Part shown: piece by piece, positions 6,962 through 13,941 of the stretch | Layout: each line of letters opens with the position of its first letter | How positions within the stretch are numbered: the stretch's first letter is position 1 | Assembly: GCA_024762845.1 (NCBI GenBank) | Contig: JANTGQ010000012.1 | Location: 1 to 16,163, forward strand | Direction: 5' to 3' | DNA from: Nitratifractor sp. | GTDB lineage: Bacteria > Campylobacterota > Campylobacteria > Campylobacterales > Sulfurovaceae | Length of the DNA stretch: 16,163 nt | Position numbers and translations under genes: made by a program | The notes under the pieces: generated by a model | What the model saw: the letters and a program-made list of their open reading frames with translations, nothing else | The model's database searches: none | What the model was told of the DNA's origin: nothing

Positions 6962-8298
6962 CTATTTAATGCCTGTTTAAAGAATGCAACACTTTTTTCC
7001 ATCCACTCTTTGAGCACCTCTTTATTGCTCCCCTCTAGAAGCAGGCGGATTTTGTTCTCTGTACCTGAGTATCTAAATAGCTGCCTGATACCGAGATTCT
7101 CTATCTCTTCTTGTAACTGCGTTAATCCCTCAATATCCTCTAGCGGTATCTTCTTCTCTACTTTAAGATTTACTTTCTCCTGCGGGTAGAGCTCAAACGG
7201 GTTAAATGCGTCACTCGCCTTTTTGCCGCTTTTAAGCAGATACGCCAGTGCCTGCAGTGCACTTAAAATACCATCGCCTGTTTTTGCATAGTTACTAAAG
7301 ATAATATGCCCACTCTCTTCACCGCCGAAGTTACTACCAACTTTTCTCATAAGCTCTACTACGTTTTTATCTCCAACACTGCTTCGGTGTGTCTCTACAC
7401 CGTAGCTTTTCAAGTAGTCGTCAAGTGCCTTATTACTCATAACTGTTGTTACAAATTTTTTATTCTCTAAAAGAGTATTCTCATTTAAAAATTGCGCAAG
7501 CGCGCCCATAAGTTTATCGCCATTTACCACATCACCCTTCTCGTCAACAACTACAATTCTATCTGCGTCGCCGTCGAGTGCAACACCTAAGTCGGCTCTA
7601 GAGTCTCGCACAGCTTTTGCTAGAACCTCTGGGTGCATTGCACCGCATGTTTCATTAATATTAAATCCGTTTGGTTCATCGTTAATTACAATAACATCTG
7701 CGCCGAGCTCTTCTAGGATTGTAGGTCCTACAATGTAGCCGGCTCCATTTGCACAATCAACTACAACACGCAAGCCCGCCAGAGAGAGCTCTGCGGGAAA
7801 AGAGTTTTTAATGTGTACAATATAGCGCCCTATTACATCATCTATACGCTTAGAACGCCCTATTTTTTTGCCAGAGACTTGTGCGCTCTCAAGCAGTTTT
7901 TCGTCTTTATAGATAGCCTCAATTTTAGACTCTATTTCGTGGTCTAACTTATTACCCTCTGCATTAAAAAACTTAATTCCATTATCACTATATGGGTTGT
8001 GGCTGGCACTTATCATAATAGATGCATCGCAACGCATATTGCTGCCGATAAATGCGATTGCAGGTGTTGGCATAGGACCTATTTGTATCACATCGTAACC
8101 GACAGCAGTTAACCCGGAGACAATTGCGTTTTCTATCATATATCCGCTTCTTCTTGTGTCTTTGCCCACCAAGATTTTATTTGTCTTTGAGAATGGTTTA
8201 AAGTAGATACCTGTTGCCATTGCTAGCTTCATTGCTGCTGTTGCAGTAACTTTTACTCCGGCTTTTCCTCGTACCCCATCTGTACCAAATAGTTCCAT
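6958..8298 (-). CDS. glmM: Phosphoglucosamine mutase
   Basis: Converts glucosamine-6-phosphate to glucosamine-1-phosphate in UDP-GlcNAc synthesis, feeding peptidoglycan and lipopolysaccharide. The 446-residue length is standard. Signatures: MELFGTDGVRG at the N-terminus, the active-site serine loop ISASHNPYSDNG with the phosphorylated S99, the metal loop DGDADR at 242-247, the sugar-binding GGEESGH segment near 325, and the C-terminal phosphate-binding RYSGTENKIR. ATG at 8298 is preceded by AAGGG. It heads a minus-strand operon with lspA and the phytase-like gene and diverges from rpsT across a 174-bp promoter region. Confidence 0.98.
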   Translation of the reverse strand: MELFGTDGVRGKAGVKVTATAAMKLAMATGIYFKPFSKTNKILVGKDTRRSGYMIENAIVSGLTAVGYDVIQIGPMPTPAIAFIGSNMRCDASIMISASHNPYSDNGIKFFNAEGNKLDHEIESKIEAIYKDEKLLESAQVSGKKIGRSKRIDDVIGRYIVHIKNSFPAELSLAGLRVVVDCANGAGYIVGPTILEELGADVIVINDEPNGFNINETCGAMHPEVLAKAVRDSRADLGVALDGDADRIVVVDEKGDVVNGDKLMGALAQFLNENTLLENKKFVTTVMSNKALDDYLKSYGVETHRSSVGDKNVVELMRKVGSNFGGEESGHIIFSNYAKTGDGILSALQALAYLLKSGKKASDAFNPFELYPQEKVNLKVEKKIPLEDIEGLTQLQEEIENLGIRQLFRYSGTENKIRLLLEGSNKEVLKEWMEKSVAFFKQALNR

Positions 8299-8348
8299 CT
8301 ACAAACCCTTTTTTCTATTAATTTCGCTCGGAAAATTTTAATAAGGGG

Positions 8349-8354
8349 ATTTTA
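8349..8354 (-). promoter_or_regulatory. Candidate -10 box for glmM
   Basis: TAAAAT on the minus strand, in GGGTAAAATCCCC, about 50 nt upstream of the glmM start. It lies in the divergent glmM/rpsT intergenic region. Confidence 0.4.
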
Positions 8355-8406
8355 CCCAAAAAAAGTGATATTTCCTACTATTTAATAAAAAATTAATGAA
8401 AAATTA

Positions 8407-8412
8407 GATAAT
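8407..8412 (+). promoter_or_regulatory. Candidate -10 box for rpsT
   Basis: GATAAT in TTAGATAATATTCGC, about 60 nt upstream of the rpsT ATG. The following leader contains a 6-bp hairpin (8433-8438 with 8444-8449, loop TTATT, one G-T pair), which could play a part in S20 autoregulation; that is speculation. Confidence 0.4.
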
Positions 8413-8472
8413 ATTCGCAAACTTTAAATAATTTAGGTTTATTGCCTAAGTAAAATTACCAAGGATAAGTTA

Positions 8473-8742
8473 ATGGCAAATCATAAGTCTGCTGAGAAAA
8501 GAGCAAAACAGACAATTAAAAAAACTGAGAGAAACAGATACTACAGAACTAGATTTAAAAACATTATTAAAGCAGTTCGTAGTGCTGTAGAAGAAGGAAA
8601 CAAAGAGGGAGCTCAAGAGGCTTTAAAAGTTGCAAATAAGCAACTTCACCACTTTGTAAGCAAAGGGTTCTTAAAAAAAGAGACTGCTTCAAGAAAAGTG
8701 AGCAGACTTCACAAATTAGTAAACTCTCTAGAGGTTGCGTAA
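8473..8742 (+). CDS. rpsT: 30S ribosomal protein S20
   Basis: An 89-residue, very basic, helical ribosomal protein that binds 16S rRNA. The sequence MANHKSAEKRAKQTIKKTER, the NRYYRTRFKNIIKAVRSAV segment and the terminal LHKLVNSL are typical of S20. ATG at 8473 has AAGGA just upstream. It lies directly before prfA, the same order as in Helicobacter pylori (rps20-prfA). Its stop codon is embedded in a 7-bp hairpin (8730-8747). Confidence 0.98.
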   Translation: MANHKSAEKRAKQTIKKTERNRYYRTRFKNIIKAVRSAVEEGNKEGAQEALKVANKQLHHFVSKGFLKKETASRKVSRLHKLVNSLEVA

Positions 8743-8747
8743 CCTCT
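8730..8747 (+). terminator. Hairpin over the rpsT stop codon
   Basis: AGAGGTT (8730-8736) pairs perfectly with AACCTCT (8741-8747) around the 4-nt loop GCGT, and the TAA stop (8740-8742) lies within it. A second small hairpin, TGCC-TTCT-GGCA, follows at about 8749-8760. There is no U-run, so a full terminator is unlikely. It may give partial attenuation or processing between the abundant rpsT message and prfA. Confidence 0.35.
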
Positions 8748-8798
8748 TGCCTTCTGGCACCTCAACTATAGAAACTCCCCTACCGTTAGGATTACCTT

Positions 8799-9872
8799 AT
8801 GCTTAAAAGCAAACTACAACCATTTATAGATAGATATGACGAAATTACAAGTCAGCTAAGTACACCAGAGATTGCAAGTGATATTAAAAAGATGACTGAA
8901 CTTAGCAAAGAGCAGTCTAACCTCGAACCAATTGTAAATAAAGCTAAAGAGATTATCGAAGTTGCAGAAGCAATCGAAGAGAATAAAGAGATGTTAGGAG
9001 ATGCCGATTTTGGGGAGATGGCAAAAGAGGAGTTAGCAGAGCTAGAGCCAAAGTTAGTGGAGCTGCAAGAGGAGATAAAGATCCTTATGATTCCCAAAGA
9101 CCCAAATGATGATAAAGATATCTATCTCGAACTTCGCGCCGGAACAGGTGGGGATGAGAGTGCGCTCTTTGTAGAGGATACATTTAAGATGTATAGCCGC
9201 TACGCGGACAAACTTGGTTGGAAAGTAGAGATTGTAAGCTCCTCGGAGGGAACTGCTGGCGGGTACAAAGAGCTTATTATTCTTATTAAAGGTGAGAGCG
9301 TCTATAGTAAGCTAAAGTATGAAGCCGGCACACACAGAGTGCAGCGTGTACCAGCTACCGAGACACAGGGGCGTGTGCATACATCTGCAATTACAGTTGC
9401 AGTAATTCCTGAAGTTGGTGATGTAGAGGTCGATATTAAACCAAACGATATTAAGATGGATGTCTACCGCTCAAGCGGTTGTGGCGGGCAGAGTGTTAAT
9501 ACAACCGACTCTGCGGTGCGATTAACGCACATTCCAACTGGTATAGTTGCAGCAATACAGGATGAAAAGTCTCAGCATAAAAACAGAGACAAAGCGATGA
9601 AAGTCCTTAAAGCGCGTGTATACGAAGCGCAGATGCGTGAGCAGATGGATAAACTAGCAGCCGATAGAAAGCTGCAAGTTGGTAGTGGCGATAGAAGTGA
9701 AAAGATTAGAACATACAACTACCCGCAAAGCCGAATTACAGACCATAGAATTGGTCTTACAATCTATGCACTCGATGATGTTATGAACAATGGTGCTCTC
9801 GATTTGGTAATTGACCCGCTTATAGCCCATGCACAAGCCGAAGCACTACAGGCAGCAGAGAGTGGAAATTAA
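8799..9872 (+). CDS. prfA: Peptide chain release factor 1
   Basis: Recognises UAA and UAG stop codons and triggers release of the finished peptide. The 357-residue length is normal. The tripeptide anticodon PAT sits at residues 185-187 (RVPATETQGR), which marks RF1 rather than RF2. The catalytic GGQ is at 229-231 inside RSSGCGGQSVNTTDSAVR. The residue before GGQ is cysteine, where E. coli has alanine; this position tolerates variation. An N-terminal helical coiled-coil domain covers about 1-100. It follows rpsT after 56 bp and probably shares its transcript. Confidence 0.98.
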   Translation: MLKSKLQPFIDRYDEITSQLSTPEIASDIKKMTELSKEQSNLEPIVNKAKEIIEVAEAIEENKEMLGDADFGEMAKEELAELEPKLVELQEEIKILMIPKDPNDDKDIYLELRAGTGGDESALFVEDTFKMYSRYADKLGWKVEIVSSSEGTAGGYKELIILIKGESVYSKLKYEAGTHRVQRVPATETQGRVHTSAITVAVIPEVGDVEVDIKPNDIKMDVYRSSGCGGQSVNTTDSAVRLTHIPTGIVAAIQDEKSQHKNRDKAMKVLKARVYEAQMREQMDKLAADRKLQVGSGDRSEKIRTYNYPQSRITDHRIGLTIYALDDVMNNGALDLVIDPLIAHAQAEALQAAESGN

Positions 9873-9904
9873 TGAGCTCTACTTAGAAAGATAAAAGAGC
9901 TAGT

Positions 9905-9973
9905 TAAACCCATATTTTGAAATAAAATTATAGATACCTCTAAATTATCTATAATAGAGTTGAAAATATGGTA
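9905..9973. repeat. Imperfect long hairpin, degenerate palindrome copy E
   Basis: CCATATTTT (9910-9918) pairs with AAAATATGG (9963-9971), and TTATAGATA (9928-9936) pairs with TATCTATAA (9946-9954), with mismatches between and the loop CCTCTAAAT. The left arm AACCCATATTTTG resembles copy A (AACCCAGATTTCG), and the right part TAGAGTTGAAAATATGG resembles copy D (TAGAGTTGCAAAATTTAGG). It begins 37 nt after the prfA stop. Confidence 0.6.
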
Positions 9974-9974
9974 T

Positions 9975-9986
9975 GGCGAATTCGCC
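9975..9986. repeat. Perfect 12-bp palindrome GGCGAATTCGCC
   Basis: A self-complementary, GC-richer 12-mer immediately after the long hairpin, standing out from the AT-rich surroundings. It could be a protein-binding site or part of the transcript-end structure. Confidence 0.5.
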
Positions 9987-10096
9987 TATTGAAATTTTAC
10001 ACACCTCTTCAAATAGATATTAACCCTAGAGTTTTGTAACTCTTAAAATAAAAATTCTTTTTTTACATAAATTTTACTTTTCCTTTTAAGCTGTGA

Positions 10097-10102
10097 TATA
10101 AT
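10097..10102 (+). promoter_or_regulatory. Candidate promoter of the helical-repeat protein-murE pair
   Basis: A perfect TATAAT in GTGATATAATACTA, preceded by T-rich DNA (10051-10086) in place of a clear -35, as is usual for Campylobacterota sigma-70 promoters. Transcription would start near 10109, giving an 80-nt leader to the ATG at 10190. Confidence 0.6.
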
Positions 10103-10189
10103 ACTATTTACTATTAGTTAATATAAATAGTGTATATTGTTTGTATTCAAAGCAGGGCAATTGAAATTTGCACAAGAAAAAGGAGCATA

Positions 10190-10750
10190 ATGAATATCAA
10201 TGAACTACTAGATCGTGCGGAACGGTTGTTCTTAGAGAAAAAATATAGTGATGCTCTCAAAATCTATGCAGTTGCTCTTGAAAAAAGTAGCGAATCTAAC
10301 GATGCCTATGTAGGTGCGATACTGTGTGATCTTGGTTTCGAATTTAAAGAAGAAGCACAAGTTATCTACTACTACTTTCAAACTATAAAAGATAGTGTAA
10401 AAGATCCTAAGAGCACCATAGAACAGTTGGCATCTGCTCTTCATACAAGTAGTGATGATATTTTTGATCTTATAGATGCAGAGGTTGCTCTTGATGATGG
10501 TATAGAGTATGACGATTTTTTAGATATTATTCAAGATAAAGAGAACTTTCAAGAGGCATTTGAAGATGCTATATTTTCTACAAAGGTGATTATCTCTAAA
10601 AAGTCACAATTTATCGACTTTATTAAAAGATTAACCGATAATGGCTACTATGGTGTAGCGCTTGATTACCTTGAGAGTCATGCTGGGTACTACCAAAATG
10701 ACCAGGATATACTAACACTCTATTCACTACTGCCTAAAGGGCAACTCTAA
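10190..10750 (+). CDS. Acidic TPR-like helical protein upstream of murE
   Basis: A 186-residue acidic, mostly helical cytoplasmic protein. Residues 5-36 (ELLDRAERLFLEKKYSDALK and onward) have the spacing of one tetratricopeptide-type repeat, with a second helical pair at about 38-66. The C-terminus YGVALDYLESHAGYYQNDQD again looks like a helical repeat. I recognise no catalytic motif. I recall small hypothetical proteins beside murE in Helicobacter and Campylobacter, and this is probably the same conserved family; the link is from memory and context. I chose the ATG at 10190 because AAAGGAG lies 5 nt upstream; a longer frame from 10130 would add 20 residues with no ribosome site. murE follows after 62 bp, likely on the same transcript. 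Confidence 0.75.
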   Translation: MNINELLDRAERLFLEKKYSDALKIYAVALEKSSESNDAYVGAILCDLGFEFKEEAQVIYYYFQTIKDSVKDPKSTIEQLASALHTSSDDIFDLIDAEVALDDGIEYDDFLDIIQDKENFQEAFEDAIFSTKVIISKKSQFIDFIKRLTDNGYYGVALDYLESHAGYYQNDQDILTLYSLLPKGQL

Positions 10751-10812
10751 ACCATATTTAAAACTTTTAGAGCTGCTCCTGGCTCTGCTATATAAATCCA
10801 AGGAACAAATAG

Positions 10813-12108
10813 ATGAGATACCCATATAAAGAGGGATTATATATTACCGAAGATAGTCGAGAGGTCTCTGGCGATACCTACTTTTTACAAACTGCACAAA
10901 ATAGTAAATATATCGATAGTTTGGATGCAGATATTAATATTATAAGCACTGAAGAGCTCTATAGAGAGTGGGGTCTAGAAGCTCTTAAAGTTGTGGGAAT
11001 TACCGGAACAAACGGTAAAACTACAACAGCTGCGATAATTTACTCTCTTTTAATAGACCTAGGGTATGGCTGTGGCTTACAAGGAACAAGAGGGTTCTTT
11101 TTAAATGACCAATGTATAGATGAGAAGAGCCTTACTACACCTTCAATCCTTCAAACACTTTTTCATATGAGAAAAACTCTGCAGAGTGGTACCGGGTATT
11201 TTGTTATGGAAGTGAGTTCACATGCAATTGACCAAAATAGAATTGAGACAATAGAGTTTGCACTTAAAGTCTTAACAAATGTCACGCAAGATCACCTCGA
11301 TTATCACAATACGATAGCAGAGTATCGAGCTACCAAGAGTCGTTTCTTCACAGATAATAGCTTAAAACTTATAAACAAAGAGGAAGCCTCTAAAATTGTA
11401 TTTAATGAGCATAAAGCCTATACATATGCACTCGAAGAGGCTGCTAGTTTTAGAGTAGAGGCTTTTAGTTTAGAGGGTGGGATAAAAGCTGCTATCAACT
11501 ACTTAGGTGATATTCAAAGTTTTGAGTCCAATTTAGTTGGGCTCTTTAATGTTTACAATTTAGCTGCAGCTGTCGCTTCGGTTAAACTAATTACAGATGA
11601 TTCGCTAGAGAAGATATGCGAAGAGGTAGTAAACTTTGGGGGTGTTAGCGGGCGTATGCAGGTAATTTCGCATACACCGCTTGTAATTGTAGATTTTGCA
11701 CACACACCAGATGGGATGTTAAAGGTATTAGAGAGCATTAAAGATAAAGATTTGGTAGTTCTATTTGGCGCCGGTGGAGATAGAGATAGAGACAAACGTC
11801 CAAAAATGGGTCTAATTGCTGCAAAGTTTGCAAAAAAAATATATATCACCAGTGACAACCCAAGAAGCGAAGATCCAGCAAAAATTATAGAGGAGGTTAG
11901 CGCTCCATTGACTGGAAAAGAGGGTATCTTAAAAATAGTTGATAGAAAAGAGGCAATTAACGCTGCAGTGAAAGAGCTTAAAAGCAGCGAAGCACTCCTT
12001 ATTTTAGGAAAAGGTGATGAAACCTACATAGAGATTCAAGGAGAAAAGATACCATTTGACGATAGAGAAGTAGCAAAAGAGGCACTTACCGCCAATGGCT
12101 TTATATAA
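10813..12108 (+). CDS. murE: UDP-MurNAc-tripeptide synthetase (meso-DAP adding)
   Basis: Cytoplasmic Mur ligase that adds the third residue to the peptidoglycan stem using ATP. The P-loop VVGITGTNGKTTTA has GTNGKT at residues 65-70. EVSSHAIDQ (133-141) and the TNVTQDHLDYH segment (155-165) are Mur ligase motifs; K175 in the following YRATKSRFF is the likely carbamylated lysine. DNPR at 348-351 in the C-terminal domain is the signature of meso-diaminopimelate addition rather than lysine. At 431 residues it is shorter than the E. coli enzyme because the N-terminal domain is reduced, as in other Campylobacterota. ATG at 10813 has AAGGA upstream. It ends before a 290-bp convergent gap. Confidence 0.96.
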   Translation: MRYPYKEGLYITEDSREVSGDTYFLQTAQNSKYIDSLDADINIISTEELYREWGLEALKVVGITGTNGKTTTAAIIYSLLIDLGYGCGLQGTRGFFLNDQCIDEKSLTTPSILQTLFHMRKTLQSGTGYFVMEVSSHAIDQNRIETIEFALKVLTNVTQDHLDYHNTIAEYRATKSRFFTDNSLKLINKEEASKIVFNEHKAYTYALEEAASFRVEAFSLEGGIKAAINYLGDIQSFESNLVGLFNVYNLAAAVASVKLITDDSLEKICEEVVNFGGVSGRMQVISHTPLVIVDFAHTPDGMLKVLESIKDKDLVVLFGAGGDRDRDKRPKMGLIAAKFAKKIYITSDNPRSEDPAKIIEEVSAPLTGKEGILKIVDRKEAINAAVKELKSSEALLILGKGDETYIEIQGEKIPFDDREVAKEALTANGFI

Positions 12109-12140
12109 TACTAACAAAGAATCAAGATAGTTTCTTCTTC

Positions 12141-12212
12141 TTTTAAATCCGTATTGTGCATTAAAATTGCTTGAACCCGAATTATTCATTAGAATTATAC
12201 GAAATCTGCCAA
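12141..12212. repeat. Degenerate intergenic palindrome copy C
   Basis: TTTTAAATCCGTATTGTGCA (12141-12160) closely matches the start of copy D (TTTTAAATCCGAATTTTGTA). The second half, AACCCGAATTATTCATTAGA and then CGAAATCTG (12201-12209), recalls copy A's arms. TCCGTAT near 12148-12154 can pair with ATACGAA near 12198-12204. It begins 32 nt after the murE stop. It has decayed and is recognisable mainly by comparison with the other copies. Confidence 0.5.
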
Positions 12213-12226
12213 ACACATGTGTTGTA

Positions 12227-12287
12227 GGTATTTACGGAAAACTTAAGGTGCACCCGTAGGTGCATCGATGGTTTCTCCGTAAGTGCC
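12227..12287. terminator. Nested stem-loop between convergent murE and bactofilin genes
   Basis: GGTATTTACGGA (12227-12238) pairs with TCCGTAAGTGCC (12276-12287) as a 12-bp stem with two G-U pairs when read as plus-strand RNA. AAAC (12239-12242) can pair with GTTT (12271-12274). At the tip TGCACC (12249-12254) pairs with GGTGCA (12259-12264) around a CGTA loop. It is GC-richer than its surroundings and has no U-run. A two-way transcript end or a small structured RNA are both possible. Confidence 0.45.
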
Positions 12288-12308
12288 TTCAGTGCGATGG
12301 TTTGTGTA

Positions 12309-12343
12309 GAGTTCTGCAATCTCTAATGCGAAATCTTGGTTTA
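12309..12343. repeat. Half-copy of the palindrome (copy B)
   Basis: GAGTTCTGCAATCTCTAATG followed by CGAAATCTTGGTTTA reproduces one arm and the loop of copy A, read on the opposite strand, with about three differences in the 35 bp. The second arm is missing or unrecognisable, so this copy does not fold into a long hairpin. It starts 55 nt past the stop of the first bactofilin gene (minus strand). Confidence 0.75.
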
Positions 12344-12398
12344 AGAGAGTGCTTGTAAGATATCTGTTGACTTTAGCAACCTTTTAGTTTAGTTTAGC

Positions 12399-13202
12399 TT
12401 ACTTCTTATCAGCAGGGATTCTCTTAATTTCTGACTCATCTTTTTTTGCATACTTTTTCATGTCATCAGGTTTTATTTTAATCAATTTTGCAATTTCGGG
12501 GTCGATATCGAGGTTTTCATCTGCTTTTGGAGCAACTTTATCATCTAAAGCTGTTTCACTACTGTGAATTTTTTCATCATAGGTTTGGATATTTCCGATA
12601 ATTGAACCACCCTGCTCTGTTCTAATACCTTTAGTAATTATGTCACCATCAATTGAGCCGCCACTTGTAACCTCTAAGAGTTCACTCGCAACCACTCGAC
12701 CCTTTACACTACCCTCTACTTTTATCTTCTTACTCTTACACTCTTTCGTTGTAACTGCACCACTTTTTGTTATCTCTAAAGAGTCAATTGAACGTACAAC
12801 ACCATCTACAGCACCGCCTAGCGAAGTCTGATTGGCATTAATTAAACCATTTAATTTTCCACTCTTTGTCACTTCTGCAACTGTAGCATAAAGAGTTCCT
12901 ATGAATTCACCAGAAACTTTTACATTTTTGGCATGTACTGTACCGCTAAACTTTGCACCTTTCTCTACAAAAAGTGTATCATCGATAGTAATATCGCCCT
13001 CATATTCACCACCAATCACGAGTGAACCTTTCCCTTCGATAGTCGCTTTTACTATAAAATTATCTTTGATAATTGAAAGATTATTTGTTGGCGTCTTAAC
13101 CATATCTGTCGATACGGGCACTTTGGGTGCTGCTGGTCTTACCGGCTCTTGTGGTTTGCTGACTACTGGCGCTTCCTCTTTTTTACTGCTAAAAAAACCC
13201 AT
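12399..13202 (-). CDS. Bactofilin with proline-rich N-tail and charged C-tail
   Basis: A 267-residue bactofilin (polymer-forming cytoskeletal protein), which self-assembles into filaments on the inner membrane and positions cell-wall machinery. The core (about 41-208) is a right-handed beta-helix seen as short repeated strands with small residues: GSLVIGGEYEGDITIDDTLF, then KGAKFSGTVHAKNVKVSGEF, through SVKGRVVASELLEV and GGSIDGDI. The N-terminus MGFFSSKKEE, with hydrophobic FF next to lysines, fits a membrane-binding tip; a proline-rich linker (13-38) follows. The C-tail (209-267) is charged and probably disordered. The core is longer than the roughly 110 residues of a minimal bactofilin. 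The ATG has GGAG upstream. It lies 81 bp after a paralogue and may be cotranscribed with it or use the TATAAT at 13244-13239. Confidence 0.88.
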   Translation of the reverse strand: MGFFSSKKEEAPVVSKPQEPVRPAAPKVPVSTDMVKTPTNNLSIIKDNFIVKATIEGKGSLVIGGEYEGDITIDDTLFVEKGAKFSGTVHAKNVKVSGEFIGTLYATVAEVTKSGKLNGLINANQTSLGGAVDGVVRSIDSLEITKSGAVTTKECKSKKIKVEGSVKGRVVASELLEVTSGGSIDGDIITKGIRTEQGGSIIGNIQTYDEKIHSSETALDDKVAPKADENLDIDPEIAKLIKIKPDDMKKYAKKDESEIKRIPADKK

Positions 13203-13238
13203 ACTAATTCTCCTGACTTTAGGTTGTTAATCCCTATA

Positions 13239-13244
13239 ATTATA
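13239..13244 (-). promoter_or_regulatory. Candidate -10 box for the downstream bactofilin
   Basis: A perfect TATAAT on the minus strand, about 37 nt upstream of the start at 13202, within the 81-bp gap between the two bactofilin genes. It would allow expression independent of the upstream paralogue. Confidence 0.4.
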
Positions 13245-13283
13245 GTATCTTTTCATTAGAGGAGTTTTAAGAGCTAAAAAATA

Positions 13284-13880
13284 CTAATTATCCGCATCTA
13301 CATTATCAAGAAAACGGCTAATTGCACCAAAAATATTGCCCGAACCCTCTGTTTGGAGCTCTTTTACCTCTACATCACCCTCTATTGTTGCACCAGATCG
13401 GACATCAAGCATCTCATTTGCTCTAACCTCTCCACGGATATACCCATTAACTACAATATATGGAGAAACACACTCATAGGTTATAACCTCTGCACCTTTA
13501 CAGACCTCTAGAGACTCTTTGGAGAGAATATCACCATCAACCATACCGGCTACTCGTGCTCTGTTTGCCAAAATATAACCTGTTAGCTTTGCGCTCACTC
13601 CTAGCTCGATATCACTAGCTTCGAGAGGACCTTCAACTTTTCCTTCGAGGAGTATCGCTTTTGCCTCGATTTTACCTTTGACTATACCACTCTTTTGTAC
13701 AACAACACTATCTTCGCAAGTTACACTGCCATTTACTGTGCCATCTATGATAATTGCTTCACAAGATTTTACATCTCCCTCTACAACCATACATCTTGAT
13801 ATTTTACTGCCGTGCTTTGGTGCTGTGACTAAACTGTTCCCTTCTTCAATCATACTCTCCTCACTTGTAAATACATTCAT
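13284..13880 (-). CDS. Second bactofilin paralogue (short tails)
   Basis: A 198-residue bactofilin. The beta-helix core (about 22-188) shows the repeated pattern MVVEGDVKSCEAIIIDGTVN, then GSVTCEDSVVVQKSGIVKGK, and ends GATIEGDV-EVKELQTEGSGNIFGAI. Its C-terminal half aligns turn for turn with the neighbouring bactofilin: SLEVCKGAEVITYEC here against SLEITKSGAVTTKEC there, and RANEMLDVRSGATIEGD against VASELLEVTSGGSIDGD. Unlike the neighbour it lacks the FF/lysine tip, proline linker and charged C-tail. It is richer in cysteine (C30, C40, C55, C127, C137). The first ATG (13880) has no good ribosome site; the ATG at 13853, giving 189 residues, follows GAGGAG and may be the real start. It could form mixed polymers with its neighbour, which is inference. 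Confidence 0.85.
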   Translation of the reverse strand: MNVFTSEESMIEEGNSLVTAPKHGSKISRCMVVEGDVKSCEAIIIDGTVNGSVTCEDSVVVQKSGIVKGKIEAKAILLEGKVEGPLEASDIELGVSAKLTGYILANRARVAGMVDGDILSKESLEVCKGAEVITYECVSPYIVVNGYIRGEVRANEMLDVRSGATIEGDVEVKELQTEGSGNIFGAISRFLDNVDADN

Positions 13881-13941
13881 TTTATCTATATTCTACACTG
13901 AAAAAGCGAAGAGAGCACTATTCTATGACAGGTTGAAATAT

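Larger units (their letters stand above)
9873..10189. other. 317-bp gene-free intergenic region with several hairpins
   Basis: No coding frame or RNA gene is recognised here. It holds, in order: a weak 6-bp pairing just after prfA (9875-9880 with 9896-9901); a long imperfect hairpin (9910-9971); a perfect 12-bp palindrome (9975-9986); a short hairpin AGAGTT-TTGT-AACTCT (10028-10043); a T-rich stretch; and a strong -10 box at 10097-10102. The left part probably ends the prfA transcript and the right part starts the next operon. Confidence 0.7.

Noticed and set aside
9470..9490. Cysteine before the GGQ motif of RF1 as a defect
   Set aside because: The GGQ itself and the PAT motif are intact, and the preceding position varies among release factors.
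12640..13230. Plus-strand open frames antisense to the first bactofilin gene
   Set aside because: They are low-complexity serine/threonine/proline products typical of the reverse of a repetitive beta-helix gene, with no ribosome sites.
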